The position numbers were made by a program, and so were the translations under genes. Under the pieces are notes generated by a model that saw only the letters and a program-made list of their open reading frames with translations, was not told where the DNA came from and did not search any database. A stretch of DNA of 42,928 nucleotides from a virus: IMG/VR virus record IMGVR_UViG_3300049855_000015, positions 1 through 42,928 of that record; one strand, given 5' to 3'. This document shows, piece after piece, positions 6,956 through 14,718 of this stretch. Numbering within the stretch: position 1 is the first letter of the stretch; every line of letters begins with the position of its first letter.

Positions 6956-7084
6956 TCAGAGAGTCCTTTCGATAATACAGATGAGCTTCTCGACGCTTCC
7001 GTTTAGAGAGTCGATGATGTCGAGCATTCGTTCCTGGCTTTCTTCAAGATCCGAAACACGCTTAGCCAAGTCTTCGATGTTCAT
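6956..7084 (-). CDS. Small coiled-coil protein (42 aa)
   Basis: A 42-codon frame, MNIEDLAKRVSDLEESQERM..., with a heptad pattern of L/I/V/M over nearly its whole length, so probably a dimeric coiled coil. The ATG follows CTAAGGAGCAACT, a good ribosome site, 9 nt after the preceding stop. It sits immediately before the small membrane protein gene, so the two might form a pair. I do not recognise a family. Confidence 0.72.
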   Translation of the reverse strand: MNIEDLAKRVSDLEESQERMLDIIDSLNGSVEKLICIIERTL

Positions 7085-7093
7085 AGTTGCTCC

Positions 7094-7306
7094 TTAGCCC
7101 AGGTGGGCGATAGTGTTGGCATTTAGAGCCTGCGTCAGAAGAAGTGGGGTCATAAGAAACTGACCATTTGCATCCTTAAGGAGTAGTGGAGCGACCCCTT
7201 GTTCGGTAGCCATGCGATTTACTTCTTGAACCTGCTGATCCGTTGCGATTAGGATCTTGTTTGCCAGGGTCAAAAGTTCACTTCGATTGGGGTGGTATCT
7301 ACTCAT
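7094..7306 (-). CDS. Hypothetical protein (70 aa) downstream of the structured RNA region
   Basis: 70 residues from ATG 7306 behind TAAGGAGAGTCAAC; an upstream in-frame start would run into the structured leader and lacks a ribosome site. The protein is mostly helical (SRYHPNRSELLTLANKILIATDQQVQEVN) and soluble, without known motifs. Its ribosome site lies only about 12 nt from the outer stem of a predicted pseudoknot (7330-7405), so that RNA could control its translation. It is also the first gene after the 920-nt gene-free block. Confidence 0.68.
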   Translation of the reverse strand: MSRYHPNRSELLTLANKILIATDQQVQEVNRMATEQGVAPLLLKDANGQFLMTPLLLTQALNANTIAHLG

Positions 7307-7329
7307 GTTGACTCTCCTTATATAGGGTT

Positions 7330-7405
7330 GAGGGCACAGATTTGCAACTAGCCGCTGTCGTTTAACCCAATACCGGTGCCGTACAGTTGCCACGGTAGGG
7401 CCCTC
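7330..7405 (-). ncRNA. Predicted H-type pseudoknot at the 3' end of the RNA region
   Basis: An outer stem GAGGGC/GCCCTC (7405-7400 with 7335-7330 on the minus strand) encloses GCAACT/AGTTGC (7390-7385 with 7349-7344) and TACCG/CGGTA (7397-7393 with 7375-7371). The two inner helices cross, as in an H-type pseudoknot. The joining strand contains TTAAACGACAGC, the element shared with the site near 16.87 kb. All pairings are exact. Confidence 0.5.
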
Positions 7406-7678
7406 GTTTCGATTCCTAGCAGTATTCAGTTGTATGGCTCGTTTGCTCGCAGCACGTGATTGCCAGACGGATTTGTTGCTGAGGTACTCGCTGAGTAACC
7501 AGACCCTACTAGTTGTTTCGGGTACATCGTCTCTTGGCCGTACCTATGTAGTAGTTATAACTAGTGTCATGTCGCTCGGTGGCGCAGTAGTCTCGATCTA
7601 GACAGCGTAGGCGGAGGTTGGCTAACTGACCTATAGTCCAACAACGCGGCATAGTAGTCCGCTCTCGGCCTTGGTTTT

Positions 7679-7698
7679 CAGGGCATTATAACTTTCCT
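7679..7698 (-). promoter_or_regulatory. Possible -10 element inside the RNA region
   Basis: The minus strand reads GGAAAGTTATAATGCCC. TATAATGCCC resembles the TATAATGACCCC core of the repeated promoter module, but the upstream AACAnGCC part is missing. It may be a diverged promoter for the 3' third of the RNA and the gene at 7306, or part of the RNA itself. Confidence 0.3.
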
Positions 7699-8233
7699 CC
7701 TCTCGTGACTACACCCATCCTAAGGGTGACTTGGTAGTGGGTCTAAGTGGTTATCATCAGCACCTAAGGGCGAATCGCCAGGTCCTCCGGTAACGACATC
7801 TACCCCTAGGCGGTAGTGTCTTCTTAGTTTTAAAGTCTCCGCTAACCCCGAGACTCCCACAAATTTGTGAAGGGCACCGGTTAACCGACGGTCGTTTAAA
7901 ATCAGCGTAGGGTGGCCGCTAATTCCCTTAATGCCCCACCAGTCCAATTTAGACGGTAGGGAGTAACTGCGTTATGGCGCCTATCCTCGTACGACTCGGG
8001 ATAGATCTTCGCGTGGGTCGTATTCACCTTATTACTCACCATAACCGGTTTTTTAACTGCTTGCGCTGCGGGCCGCTAAGCCTGTCGCCGCCTTCGGAGT
8101 ACCTTCTCCGCTCACATGTGGGACGCAGGCTCCGGCCATCTGGACCATTGCTTTCTGTCTTTTACACCCAAGCCGGCTTCCCCTCCGGCTGAGGTCCCAC
8201 AACGCTCTGAGCCTAAGACCTATTTATACTCGC

Positions 8234-8446
8234 TCAGTCGAGTTCGGGCTCTTCTACGACTTCCGGCTCTGGGTCCGGAACGTTGTCGACCGAGAAGGTA
8301 ACCCAGCTACCGTTCTCGTAATTGATGTCAGTCTCCTGCGTCTTCAGAAGAAGAGCGCCTTCGGAGAGGACCTTAACCCAGACGATTTCACTGTGAACGA
8401 TAACGCTGTCCGAGTCCTCATTTTGCTGAACTGAAACATTAAGCAT
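8234..8446 (-). CDS. Small acidic protein (70 aa)
   Basis: 70 residues, MLNVSVQQNEDSDSVIVHSE..., with a beta-rich first part and a strongly acidic tail (PDPEPEVVEEPELD). The ATG follows GTAAGGAGTCATA. It is the last gene before the large structured RNA region, and its stop lies 10 nt before a TATAAAT sequence that could be a weak promoter for that RNA. I do not recognise a family. Confidence 0.68.
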   Translation of the reverse strand: MLNVSVQQNEDSDSVIVHSEIVWVKVLSEGALLLKTQETDINYENGSWVTFSVDNVPDPEPEVVEEPELD

Positions 8447-8505
8447 TATGACTCCTTACGTAGAATGGGGTGGGCAGTTTAACGTCTTATACCCAGGACG
8501 TCGTG

Positions 8506-8697
8506 CTAGAGCTGGACGAAGTACGGAGGCAATCCGTCAGCCTCGGAGTTTTCGAGCATGTGCTTGATCTCATCATGAGAGAACATACCATACTCAACGC
8601 GTCCATTACCCATCACTACCTTGCACGCGAATCGCTCGGGTCGAGTCTTCGTTGGGACGTCGTGAGAGCTGGTGTTGATGTTTGTGTCAAACGGCAT
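8506..8697 (-). CDS. Hypothetical protein (63 aa)
   Basis: 63 residues from ATG 8697, behind CGAGGAGGCCCCTA; the longer upstream frame overlaps the previous gene and lacks a ribosome site. The protein (MPFDTNINTSSHDVPTKTRP...) ends with an acidic helix, SHDEIKHMLENSEADGLPPYF. It overlaps the 3' end of the preceding gene by 11 nt. No known motifs. Confidence 0.66.
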   Translation of the reverse strand: MPFDTNINTSSHDVPTKTRPERFACKVVMGNGRVEYGMFSHDEIKHMLENSEADGLPPYFVQL

Positions 8698-8983
8698 TAG
8701 GGGCCTCCTCGGGCTGGAATGACTTCTCGAATGCACTCTGGGTGTAGACCTTGTAGCCACCGTCGGACAAGAGAATCCAGTCCCCAACATAGGCCTTGGT
8801 CTGTCGGTTGGTCTTTGGCTGGCGCACGTTAACCTTCACGTAGCGCTTTGCCCCATCACTCATCGTGGTCTGGGTTCGCACATGCCCCCCACACCAATCT
8901 GCGATCTGCTCCAAGTTCTCTTCTGACACCTGGATTCCTTCAACCGTGAAGGGCTTGCGAACGTACTTAGAGGTCTCGATCAT
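8687..8983 (-). CDS. Conserved actinophage-type protein (98 aa)
   Basis: 98 residues from ATG 8983 behind AGGAGAACAATCAACT; a longer frame from 9046 would overlap the SSB-like gene without a ribosome site. The pattern KYVRKPFTVEGIQVSEENLEQ, then WCGG, then an AYVGDWIL segment and a KVYTQSAFEKSF ending fits a small conserved protein often found in early regions of phages of Gram-positive hosts. Its function is unknown. It overlaps the following gene by 11 nt. Confidence 0.75.
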   Translation of the reverse strand: MIETSKYVRKPFTVEGIQVSEENLEQIADWCGGHVRTQTTMSDGAKRYVKVNVRQPKTNRQTKAYVGDWILLSDGGYKVYTQSAFEKSFQPEEAPNAV

Positions 8984-9005
8984 AGTTGATTGTTCTCCTA
9001 GGTTA

Positions 9006-9473
9006 TTAGTCAGAATGAGGAATGGCGTACTTAAGCTCCAGCGCATCCTCGATGATGGTGATGTAGAGTGACTTCAGGTAAGCCTTCTTGCCCTTCTTAC
9101 CCGAGACCTCCCAGTTATACGGTCGGACCATAAGATCCACATGTGCGACCTCGACAGAGTCAAGGAGCTCGACCTGAGCCTCCCCCAACTCCGTACGCGA
9201 GCCAGACTGCGATCCGATCATGACGATGCGGGGCGGGTAGTTACCAAACCCAACCGAGACCGGAAGATATGGCTGCGGCTCGTCTCCCTCCTCACGCGGA
9301 TTCAACTGCTTGACGTTCCAGCCGTTGGCCACCAATGTGTCAGCCATAGCGGTGTCGAGAAGCACACAGAAGTTACGATCTCCTGCAGCATTGAACTGAC
9401 CTTCGCGGCCTGCGAAATTCAGAAAGAGGATCTTAGCGTCCTCGATAGTGATGTTGTCTTCTCTAGGTGACAT
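9006..9473 (-). CDS. Predicted single-stranded DNA-binding protein
   Basis: 155 residues. The opening TIEDAKILFLNFAGREGQFN with GDRNFCVLLD, then PREEGDEPQPYLPVSV, PPRIVMI and a final KAYLKSLYITIIEDALELKY resemble a phage family usually annotated as ssDNA-binding (OB-fold-like) proteins. Placement right after the replicase gene supports a replication role, coating ssDNA at the fork. The ATG follows GGAGCAGACTA and overlaps the preceding gene by 11 nt. Unlike bacterial SSB, the C-terminal tail is short (YAIPHSD). Assignment is by resemblance only. Confidence 0.6.
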   Translation of the reverse strand: MSPREDNITIEDAKILFLNFAGREGQFNAAGDRNFCVLLDTAMADTLVANGWNVKQLNPREEGDEPQPYLPVSVGFGNYPPRIVMIGSQSGSRTELGEAQVELLDSVEVAHVDLMVRPYNWEVSGKKGKKAYLKSLYITIIEDALELKYAIPHSD

Positions 9474-9726
9474 TAGTCTGCTCCTTCTTAGCGTTATAGT
9501 CGAGGAGCTGCAGGATGATCTCCTCCAGCTTTGCCACGGTATTAGTGATCTTCAACTGCTGAAACAAGATCCATGGCAGATTCGCACGTTCCTTCTGACT
9601 CATGGAATGCAGGAAAGCAAACCCCTGCGTTACCCCATCCATAAGTTCTTGCCTATACTGGGTTGGGTGGCCCCCATGATCCTTCAGATATAGAAGGGCT
9701 AGGTGGCTAGTGCCCCATTCGCTCAT
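9463..9726 (-). CDS. Hypothetical protein (87 aa) coupled to the replicase
   Basis: 87 residues, helical, with amphipathic C-terminal half (NTVAKLEEIILQLLDYNAKK). The ATG overlaps the stop of the replicase gene (ATGA), so its translation is probably coupled and its amount tied to the polymerase. It ends overlapping the SSB-like gene by 11 nt. I do not recognise a family; the position suggests a replisome accessory factor. Confidence 0.7.
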   Translation of the reverse strand: MSEWGTSHLALLYLKDHGGHPTQYRQELMDGVTQGFAFLHSMSQKERANLPWILFQQLKITNTVAKLEEIILQLLDYNAKKEQTNVT

Positions 9727-12700
9727 TGGACAAACTCCTCATAAGATCCGAATTTTTCGATAGCGAGCTTTGCGTCATACACCAACTTGTCGGAATATCC
9801 GAGGTTCAGGATCTTGTCGAGATCCTTGCGGTTACGTACATCTTCCGCCTCAAGCCACAGATATCCCTTAGTCCCAGCCAAGGCATAATTCCGACCATCA
9901 TGAACACGGTATAGAACAGCACCGACATCATGCACGGGGACAAAGCGTCCGATGCGGCCAACGAATTGCATTCCGTCGCCTTCTTCTTGCAACGCCATAG
10001 CCTTATCCCAATTGAAGTCCATATAGATAAGACCCTTGACAACCTGCTTCGTCTCGCAGTAGTCATCGAACTCGATCGGGTCTCCGGTGAAGAGAGTCTT
10101 GTACACGATGGGGTGCTGGAATTGAGCACCAACCGCTGTGTAATTCGGTTCGGGAGCGTTCTTACGAGCGACATAAACTGCGTCATTCACGAGACACAAC
10201 TTATCGTATGTCATCTCATGCTCGAAGTCGTACCCATACCTCTTACCGAAGTCCATCACGAAGTTAATGATGTGCGGATCAGCATCGGGGATCTTAATAG
10301 AGTCGGTCTTAATATGAGCGACTGTGTATCCCTTCTTCTGTACTGCGTGCTTAAGATCGATCATGAACAAAGCACCACGCTTGGCAACGATGTTGTCGAT
10401 GTTACGCGGGTCCTTGAAAGCATTGTCGAACCTAGCAGTCGTCAATCCATAGACGGTGTTGATGACGATCTTAAGAGCATACGCCAATCCCGCTGCAGAA
10501 TCATCATTCCCGTCCAAAAATGGCGCGAGCTTACCATGTAGCAGAGTTCTGGCGCTCTCGTAGTCCTTATGCTTAATAGCCATCCGGGCCGTCTTGAGGT
10601 CAGAGAAGTTTTGCGTGTATGGTCCAAATAGGTTAAGGTTTTCGATCGACGTCGGATGCATAGACGCCACGTCCAGAAGGGCCACGTTTGAGTAGATTCC
10701 TGGTTCGGCGTAGACATACCCGCCTTCACCAACCAACTCACCGCGATAATAAGAATTGCCCAGGTCATAAGTGTATCCATCAAATTCCTCACTCAGATGT
10801 GTATAGATGAAGGATGACTGCGGATTCTTTTCGTTACCGAAGATGATTTTAGCTGTGTGGTTCTGCGTCGTATGATTAACGGATAGACCACTAAGATCAG
10901 CAAGCACTTGACGAGCAACAAAGTCTTGCTTACAAGCATTGAAGACCTCCTCTGTTGCATTAACGTCGTTGGCGCAGTATTCGACAACCTTCTCCCACTG
11001 TTCCTCGGGTACGGGCATGTCCCAAGGAATATCCATCTCCAGGTGACGAATACCAAGATCGATCTCCCACTTCTTCAAACTCTTCTTAACCGAAGCGAAG
11101 TCGTAGATATCAGTGTAGGACAGGTTGTATGCAGCGCCAAACATAGCGGTACGAGAGTTGTTGATCATCTTTTGCGATAGGTCGTAGAGTGCGGCGTTGT
11201 CATACCCAAGATGACGTGCGTATAGAATATGGTTGTCGTACCTACGATTGTTGTACCCGACGAGCTTGAACTTAAAGAGCTGCTCAACCTCGTGAGGTTC
11301 TGGATTGATCATTCGCACCACGTCACTGGTGCCTTCGTACTTCCAGCAAACAATGAGAAGGTTGGGATATACCTCCACATCGTAGAAGACCAATCGACTT
11401 TCCGTGGATTCGTCAACGGTCTCAGCTGGCGCTTCAGAAGCAAACTTCATCTCCTGAACAGCTCGCAATGCTGGAACAGGTTGGTTTGTACTCTGGTTTG
11501 CGAAAGCGATCAACTTTGGCTTCAGATCAGACACGTCATAAGGCATACCAGACTCATATGCCTCATCCAGGACGTGCTTAATGAAATCAACCGAGGACTT
11601 AGTTCCAGGATGAATTTCCTTCTTGAGGTTGCGCGCAATCATCTTACGCAGACCAGCCTCACTCTTAATAGTGCTATCAGCTAGCATTTTCTTCTCCTTG
11701 AACTTAAGTCCCGTGTTGATCGTGGAGATGGGGACAGCATTACAAAGCGAGACTCTGCGCCTGAGGGCAGAATCACCGGGGTATGTTTTAACCTCAATTC
11801 CTTCTGTAAATATAGGCGCAAGGTCTTCAAATCGACCCCCGGCCCAGATATAATGGAGGTGGACCCCCGAGCCAGACTTAGAGAGTTCCGCATACGTCGA
11901 TGGCCAATTGCTGGCCGCTTCAAGATTCCGTTCGAGCGATTTTTCGCCATGCTCATCTTTAAGGTCGAAGTCGATGATAATGTGGTTCTCTGGTACCTTG
12001 ACATAGTGAACCTCCTTCGTATCTAGCTCGCTGAGCGTCGTCTCTACACGTTCCCACTTTTGCTTCGGGAGCCCCGAGTCCGTCGCGTACTGCGCCTGCT
12101 GGTTTGCGTATTCGATGTCGAGGAGTGACTCAGTTTCATCGAGAACCAGAGAAAAGACTTCTCCATCTTCTGTCGGCGCCTTAAACTTATCGGCATTGAA
12201 TCCCTTATAGACGTGGCGAACTGTCTTGCCATCGATCATCTCCCGTTCCTTGAACTCGTCGAAGTAGTTACGCAACTCTTCTCGAATTTTGTACTGAGGC
12301 AGAATATGTGGGACACCAGTGGTATCGCAGTATTCCTTATACAAAGCATATGCCTGCTGGATTGTTGTGGCATCCTGCTTCTTGAAGATATCAAAGTTGT
12401 ACTCGATGAAGTTGAAGAACACGTCAGTCTGGAACATCATCTCGACCGGGCGATACGCGTTATAGTGATTCTTGCCCAGCCTCAAATATACGTCCAAACA
12501 ATGCTTCGCGATGAACCCCAACTCAAAGTCAATCTGGGTAAGAAGAGTTTGATAGTGGTTGGGGGCAATTCGTACACCGGTCGGATGCACGTCAATAAGA
12601 CGACGAATGATTCCCGACTTTGCGTCAGAGATCTTAACGGGCTGGTTAGTGCCCATGAACAAGAAAGCGTTAACCCTAGCGGTATAGCTGGGCTTGTACT

Positions 12701-13466
12701 TCTCGTTCATCGTCATGTCTTCATGCGAGATAATCGAGTTTAGCTTCGTGTTGTCTTCGATCTTTGATAGATCTCCGTCGTGTTGGATGGCAACCAATGG
12801 ATTGCCCCTAAACACTTCAGTTGCAAAAGCATTGTTATTACCACCCAGCGCTTTAGCTTCAAAGGTGGTCGTATAGCCAACGAAAAGTTTGCTAATGATG
12901 TCGAGCACCGTTGACTTGCCTGTGCCAGCTGGCCCATAGAGGACTAGAAACTTTTGAAGCTTCTTTGCATCTCCACTAACGACGGCGCCAATTGCCCATT
13001 CAATCTTCTCACGCTCCTCTGGATTATATAGCGTCCCTACAAGTTCATCCCATGCGGAAACGTCACCAGACTCAAGAGGATATGGCAGACGCCTACTAAC
13101 ATAGTCGGACTTCTTGACTTCCGTGTTGGCGAACGTTAGCTTTTCATCGAGCGGCTTGCTGTTGTCGCTCAACTGGCTAATGAACTTCTTGAATGTTGGC
13201 CAAGACTGGCTGTTGAATGACTGGAGTAGCTTTAGAGAATATCGTCGGTCGGAGGGGAGACCAGCAACATAAGCCCGCAACTCTGCATCTACAAGACGTT
13301 GTACATCATACTCGTCTGTAGACCACAGACCGGCTTCTTCATCCCAGATTGCATAGACTGCTTTGCCTCGGATCATCAAGTCCTTTGATCGCCCAACAAG
13401 CCAGTCAGGATATACTTCGATAGTGCCATTCTTCAATTCCTTTTCTGCGATCTGAAAGAAATCCAC
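9723..13466 (-). CDS. Fused SF3-type helicase, AEP-like primase and family B DNA polymerase
   Basis: 1247 residues, GTG start 7 nt after AAAGGAGGG. Residues 1-440: a D5/SF3-like helicase with Walker A GPAGTGKS (178-185), Walker B region LVAIQHDGDL (224-233), sensor FMGTNQP (270-276) and arginine finger IIRRL. Residues about 470-620: an archaeo-eukaryotic-type primase pattern, IIIDFDLKD (497-504, two Asp) and SGSGVHLHY (531-539, the s-x-H motif). Residues 690-1247: family B polymerase, with exonuclease Asp/Glu in YDVEVYPN (695-702), YNNRRYDN and CANDVNATEE, motif A LLDVASMHPTS (930-940), motif B K999-x-x-x-N-x-x-YG (1007) and motif C KTDS (1053-1056). The chain could unwind, prime and copy DNA. 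I see no terminal-protein signature. Confidence 0.88.
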   Translation of the reverse strand: MDFFQIAEKELKNGTIEVYPDWLVGRSKDLMIRGKAVYAIWDEEAGLWSTDEYDVQRLVDAELRAYVAGLPSDRRYSLKLLQSFNSQSWPTFKKFISQLSDNSKPLDEKLTFANTEVKKSDYVSRRLPYPLESGDVSAWDELVGTLYNPEEREKIEWAIGAVVSGDAKKLQKFLVLYGPAGTGKSTVLDIISKLFVGYTTTFEAKALGGNNNAFATEVFRGNPLVAIQHDGDLSKIEDNTKLNSIISHEDMTMNEKYKPSYTARVNAFLFMGTNQPVKISDAKSGIIRRLIDVHPTGVRIAPNHYQTLLTQIDFELGFIAKHCLDVYLRLGKNHYNAYRPVEMMFQTDVFFNFIEYNFDIFKKQDATTIQQAYALYKEYCDTTGVPHILPQYKIREELRNYFDEFKEREMIDGKTVRHVYKGFNADKFKAPTEDGEVFSLVLDETESLLDIEYANQQAQYATDSGLPKQKWERVETTLSELDTKEVHYVKVPENHIIIDFDLKDEHGEKSLERNLEAASNWPSTYAELSKSGSGVHLHYIWAGGRFEDLAPIFTEGIEVKTYPGDSALRRRVSLCNAVPISTINTGLKFKEKKMLADSTIKSEAGLRKMIARNLKKEIHPGTKSSVDFIKHVLDEAYESGMPYDVSDLKPKLIAFANQSTNQPVPALRAVQEMKFASEAPAETVDESTESRLVFYDVEVYPNLLIVCWKYEGTSDVVRMINPEPHEVEQLFKFKLVGYNNRRYDNHILYARHLGYDNAALYDLSQKMINNSRTAMFGAAYNLSYTDIYDFASVKKSLKKWEIDLGIRHLEMDIPWDMPVPEEQWEKVVEYCANDVNATEEVFNACKQDFVARQVLADLSGLSVNHTTQNHTAKIIFGNEKNPQSSFIYTHLSEEFDGYTYDLGNSYYRGELVGEGGYVYAEPGIYSNVALLDVASMHPTSIENLNLFGPYTQNFSDLKTARMAIKHKDYESARTLLHGKLAPFLDGNDDSAAGLAYALKIVINTVYGLTTARFDNAFKDPRNIDNIVAKRGALFMIDLKHAVQKKGYTVAHIKTDSIKIPDADPHIINFVMDFGKRYGYDFEHEMTYDKLCLVNDAVYVARKNAPEPNYTAVGAQFQHPIVYKTLFTGDPIEFDDYCETKQVVKGLIYMDFNWDKAMALQEEGDGMQFVGRIGRFVPVHDVGAVLYRVHDGRNYALAGTKGYLWLEAEDVRNRKDLDKILNLGYSDKLVYDAKLAIEKFGSYEEFVQ

Positions 13467-13481
13467 GGTCCCTCCTTTCTG

Positions 13482-14009
13482 TTATAGGTTCTCCAACACA
13501 TAAGCATTAAGCTGATACCAAATCTCCACGTGTCGTTGGTCTTCTGACGCGTACTTAAGAGGGAACATACCGCCCGTTCCATTGAAGGAATACTCGCGCC
13601 ACATTAGACGATCCAGCATAATATCTAGATCGTTTTGATCGTACATTGTTGCATCGGTGTGCCCAGTCAAGCCCAGGTTGTAGAATATAACCCAAAAGGC
13701 CTGACTGGTTGAGTACGACGTCATGAATGACATACGCCTCGACACACCGACTAGCAGTTCTAATACAGAGCACCCAAGGTGGTTCCAGTTCTCATCGGCA
13801 ATAGGGTGAACCTGTGAATTGAGAAACTCATCACGCAAGGCTCGACCATCTTCCGCACGGTTGCGATCGCCCGGGATAATCCATACGTACTCTTTCTCGA
13901 AGAGCTGACGCATGACATCCCAATATGTGTGTGTCGGTCGTCTTTCACTAGTGGACACAACATGAGCACACAACCAATGGAAATATTGATCGTCCAGCGG
14001 ACCGACCAT
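13482..14009 (-). CDS. Conserved phage protein of unknown function (175 aa)
   Basis: 175 residues beginning MVGPLDDQYFHWLCAHV and containing THTYWDVMRQLFEKEYVWIIP..DRN.AEDG, LGCSVLELLVGVSRRMSF, GGMFPL and VEIWYQLNAYVLE. I recognise this as a family frequent in actinophages and other siphoviruses, without known function. It is helical and soluble. The start codon overlaps the preceding stop by one base (TAATG). It stands next to the replicase, 15 nt upstream, so it may belong to replication. Confidence 0.8.
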   Translation of the reverse strand: MVGPLDDQYFHWLCAHVVSTSERRPTHTYWDVMRQLFEKEYVWIIPGDRNRAEDGRALRDEFLNSQVHPIADENWNHLGCSVLELLVGVSRRMSFMTSYSTSQAFWVIFYNLGLTGHTDATMYDQNDLDIMLDRLMWREYSFNGTGGMFPLKYASEDQRHVEIWYQLNAYVLENL

Positions 14010-14710
14010 TAGTCGTTATACTGCCTAAATCGCCTGGGCGCCGAGTGCTGAAGTTCGGCATCTGCCGCTTCCTCAGCCTCAATGCCTAGAACAACTTCAC
14101 TGTACTTGCCGTCGGTACGCGTGATTTCGTAAATACAACCCTTGGTTTCGTTCTGGACGTAGACGATGTCCTCGTCACCCGAGCCATAGCCAAACTTGAA
14201 CAGGGACTCGACGCCAATATGACCAACGACGTCGTGAACAACCTGATCCTGCTCGTCGACAAGCTGATCATCTCCACCGTAGTAGGAGAACTGACGCTCG
14301 TCGAATTCCCGCTCGTTGGTAAGGAACTCATCCCTACTCAGAATATAAATTGCCTTCTCGTTTCGCTCAGCGTCTGCTGCTGGTTGATTCCAGTCAGGCA
14401 CAGCCGGGCTTTCCGCAAAGACATTCACAACGGTCGTTTCTGGTGCCGCTTCCCGGATATCATCAGAGCTTGTCATGTAACCCAAATCCTCAACAAGGGC
14501 CTTCGCGTCCTCGTTGTCCTTAGCGACCTTCCGAGCAATTTCGTAGTCCATGCGCTCGGCGTATTCAGCCTTGAAGGACTGGATCTCTGCGTCGGCGATC
14601 TCCTCGAAGCGCTTCTTGAAAATAAGGTAACCGGCCCCGACACCTGCGCCGAAGGCCACAACCACAGACCCGAAGGCGACTGCGGAAGAGTTGATACCGA
14701 TGTTACTCAT
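14009..14710 (-). CDS. Membrane-anchored phage protein (233 aa)
   Basis: 233 residues. Residues about 9-30 (SAVAFGSVVVAFGAGVGAGY) form one transmembrane helix, followed by KKRFEE and a long charged helix, so the bulk is probably cytoplasmic. The C-terminal part (YILSRDEFLTNEREFDERQ, YYGGDDQLVDEQDQ, FKFGYGSGDEDIVYVQNE) resembles the C-terminal domain of a known actinophage membrane-protein family of unknown role. The ATG follows CTAGGAGGAACT. It shares one base with the following gene and belongs to a run of membrane protein genes. Confidence 0.75.
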   Translation of the reverse strand: MSNIGINSSAVAFGSVVVAFGAGVGAGYLIFKKRFEEIADAEIQSFKAEYAERMDYEIARKVAKDNEDAKALVEDLGYMTSSDDIREAAPETTVVNVFAESPAVPDWNQPAADAERNEKAIYILSRDEFLTNEREFDERQFSYYGGDDQLVDEQDQVVHDVVGHIGVESLFKFGYGSGDEDIVYVQNETKGCIYEITRTDGKYSEVVLGIEAEEAADAELQHSAPRRFRQYND

Positions 14711-14718
14711 AGTTCCTC

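Larger units (their letters stand above)
7310..8233 (-). ncRNA. Large putative structured RNA, about 920 nt, no coding capacity
   Basis: The only long gap in a densely packed genome. No frame here has a ribosome site with sensible protein, and stop codons are frequent. Inverted repeats run end to end, for example 8171-8176/8185-8190, 8118-8124/8194-8200 (7 bp), 8095-8099/8106-8110, 7981-7986/7999-8004, 7900-7907/7917-7924, 7834-7839/7850-7855, 7800-7804/7812-7816, 7712-7716/7724-7728, 7617-7621/7638-7642 and 7483-7489/7493-7500. Two helices, 7961-7966/8032-8037 and 7971-7977/8039-8045, would cross, giving a pseudoknot. Minus-strand transcription is assumed from all neighbours. A TATAAT at 7690-7685 could split it into two RNAs. 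Size and setting recall phage-borne giant RNAs such as GOLLD and ROOL; I cannot claim identity. It is not RNase P, tmRNA or a group I intron by the motifs I can check. Confidence 0.6.

Noticed and set aside
7406-7680. Possible tRNA genes in the gene-free block
   Set aside because: No GTTCRA-type T-loop with flanking 5-bp stem and no cloverleaf could be drawn on either strand.
7660-8180. RNase P RNA, because GAGGAAAG-like and ACAGAAA strings occur
   Set aside because: They occur in the wrong order and distance for the P4 helix, and the rest of the RNase P core is absent.
7394-8301. Open frames of 60-75 codons inside the gene-free block
   Set aside because: They lack ribosome sites, run on both strands, and their translations are Arg/Pro/Ser-rich without pattern; inverted repeats explain the sequence better.
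9930-10541. A 203-codon plus-strand frame opposite the replicase
   Set aside because: It lies opposite the conserved polymerase motifs, which fix the real frame; no ribosome site.
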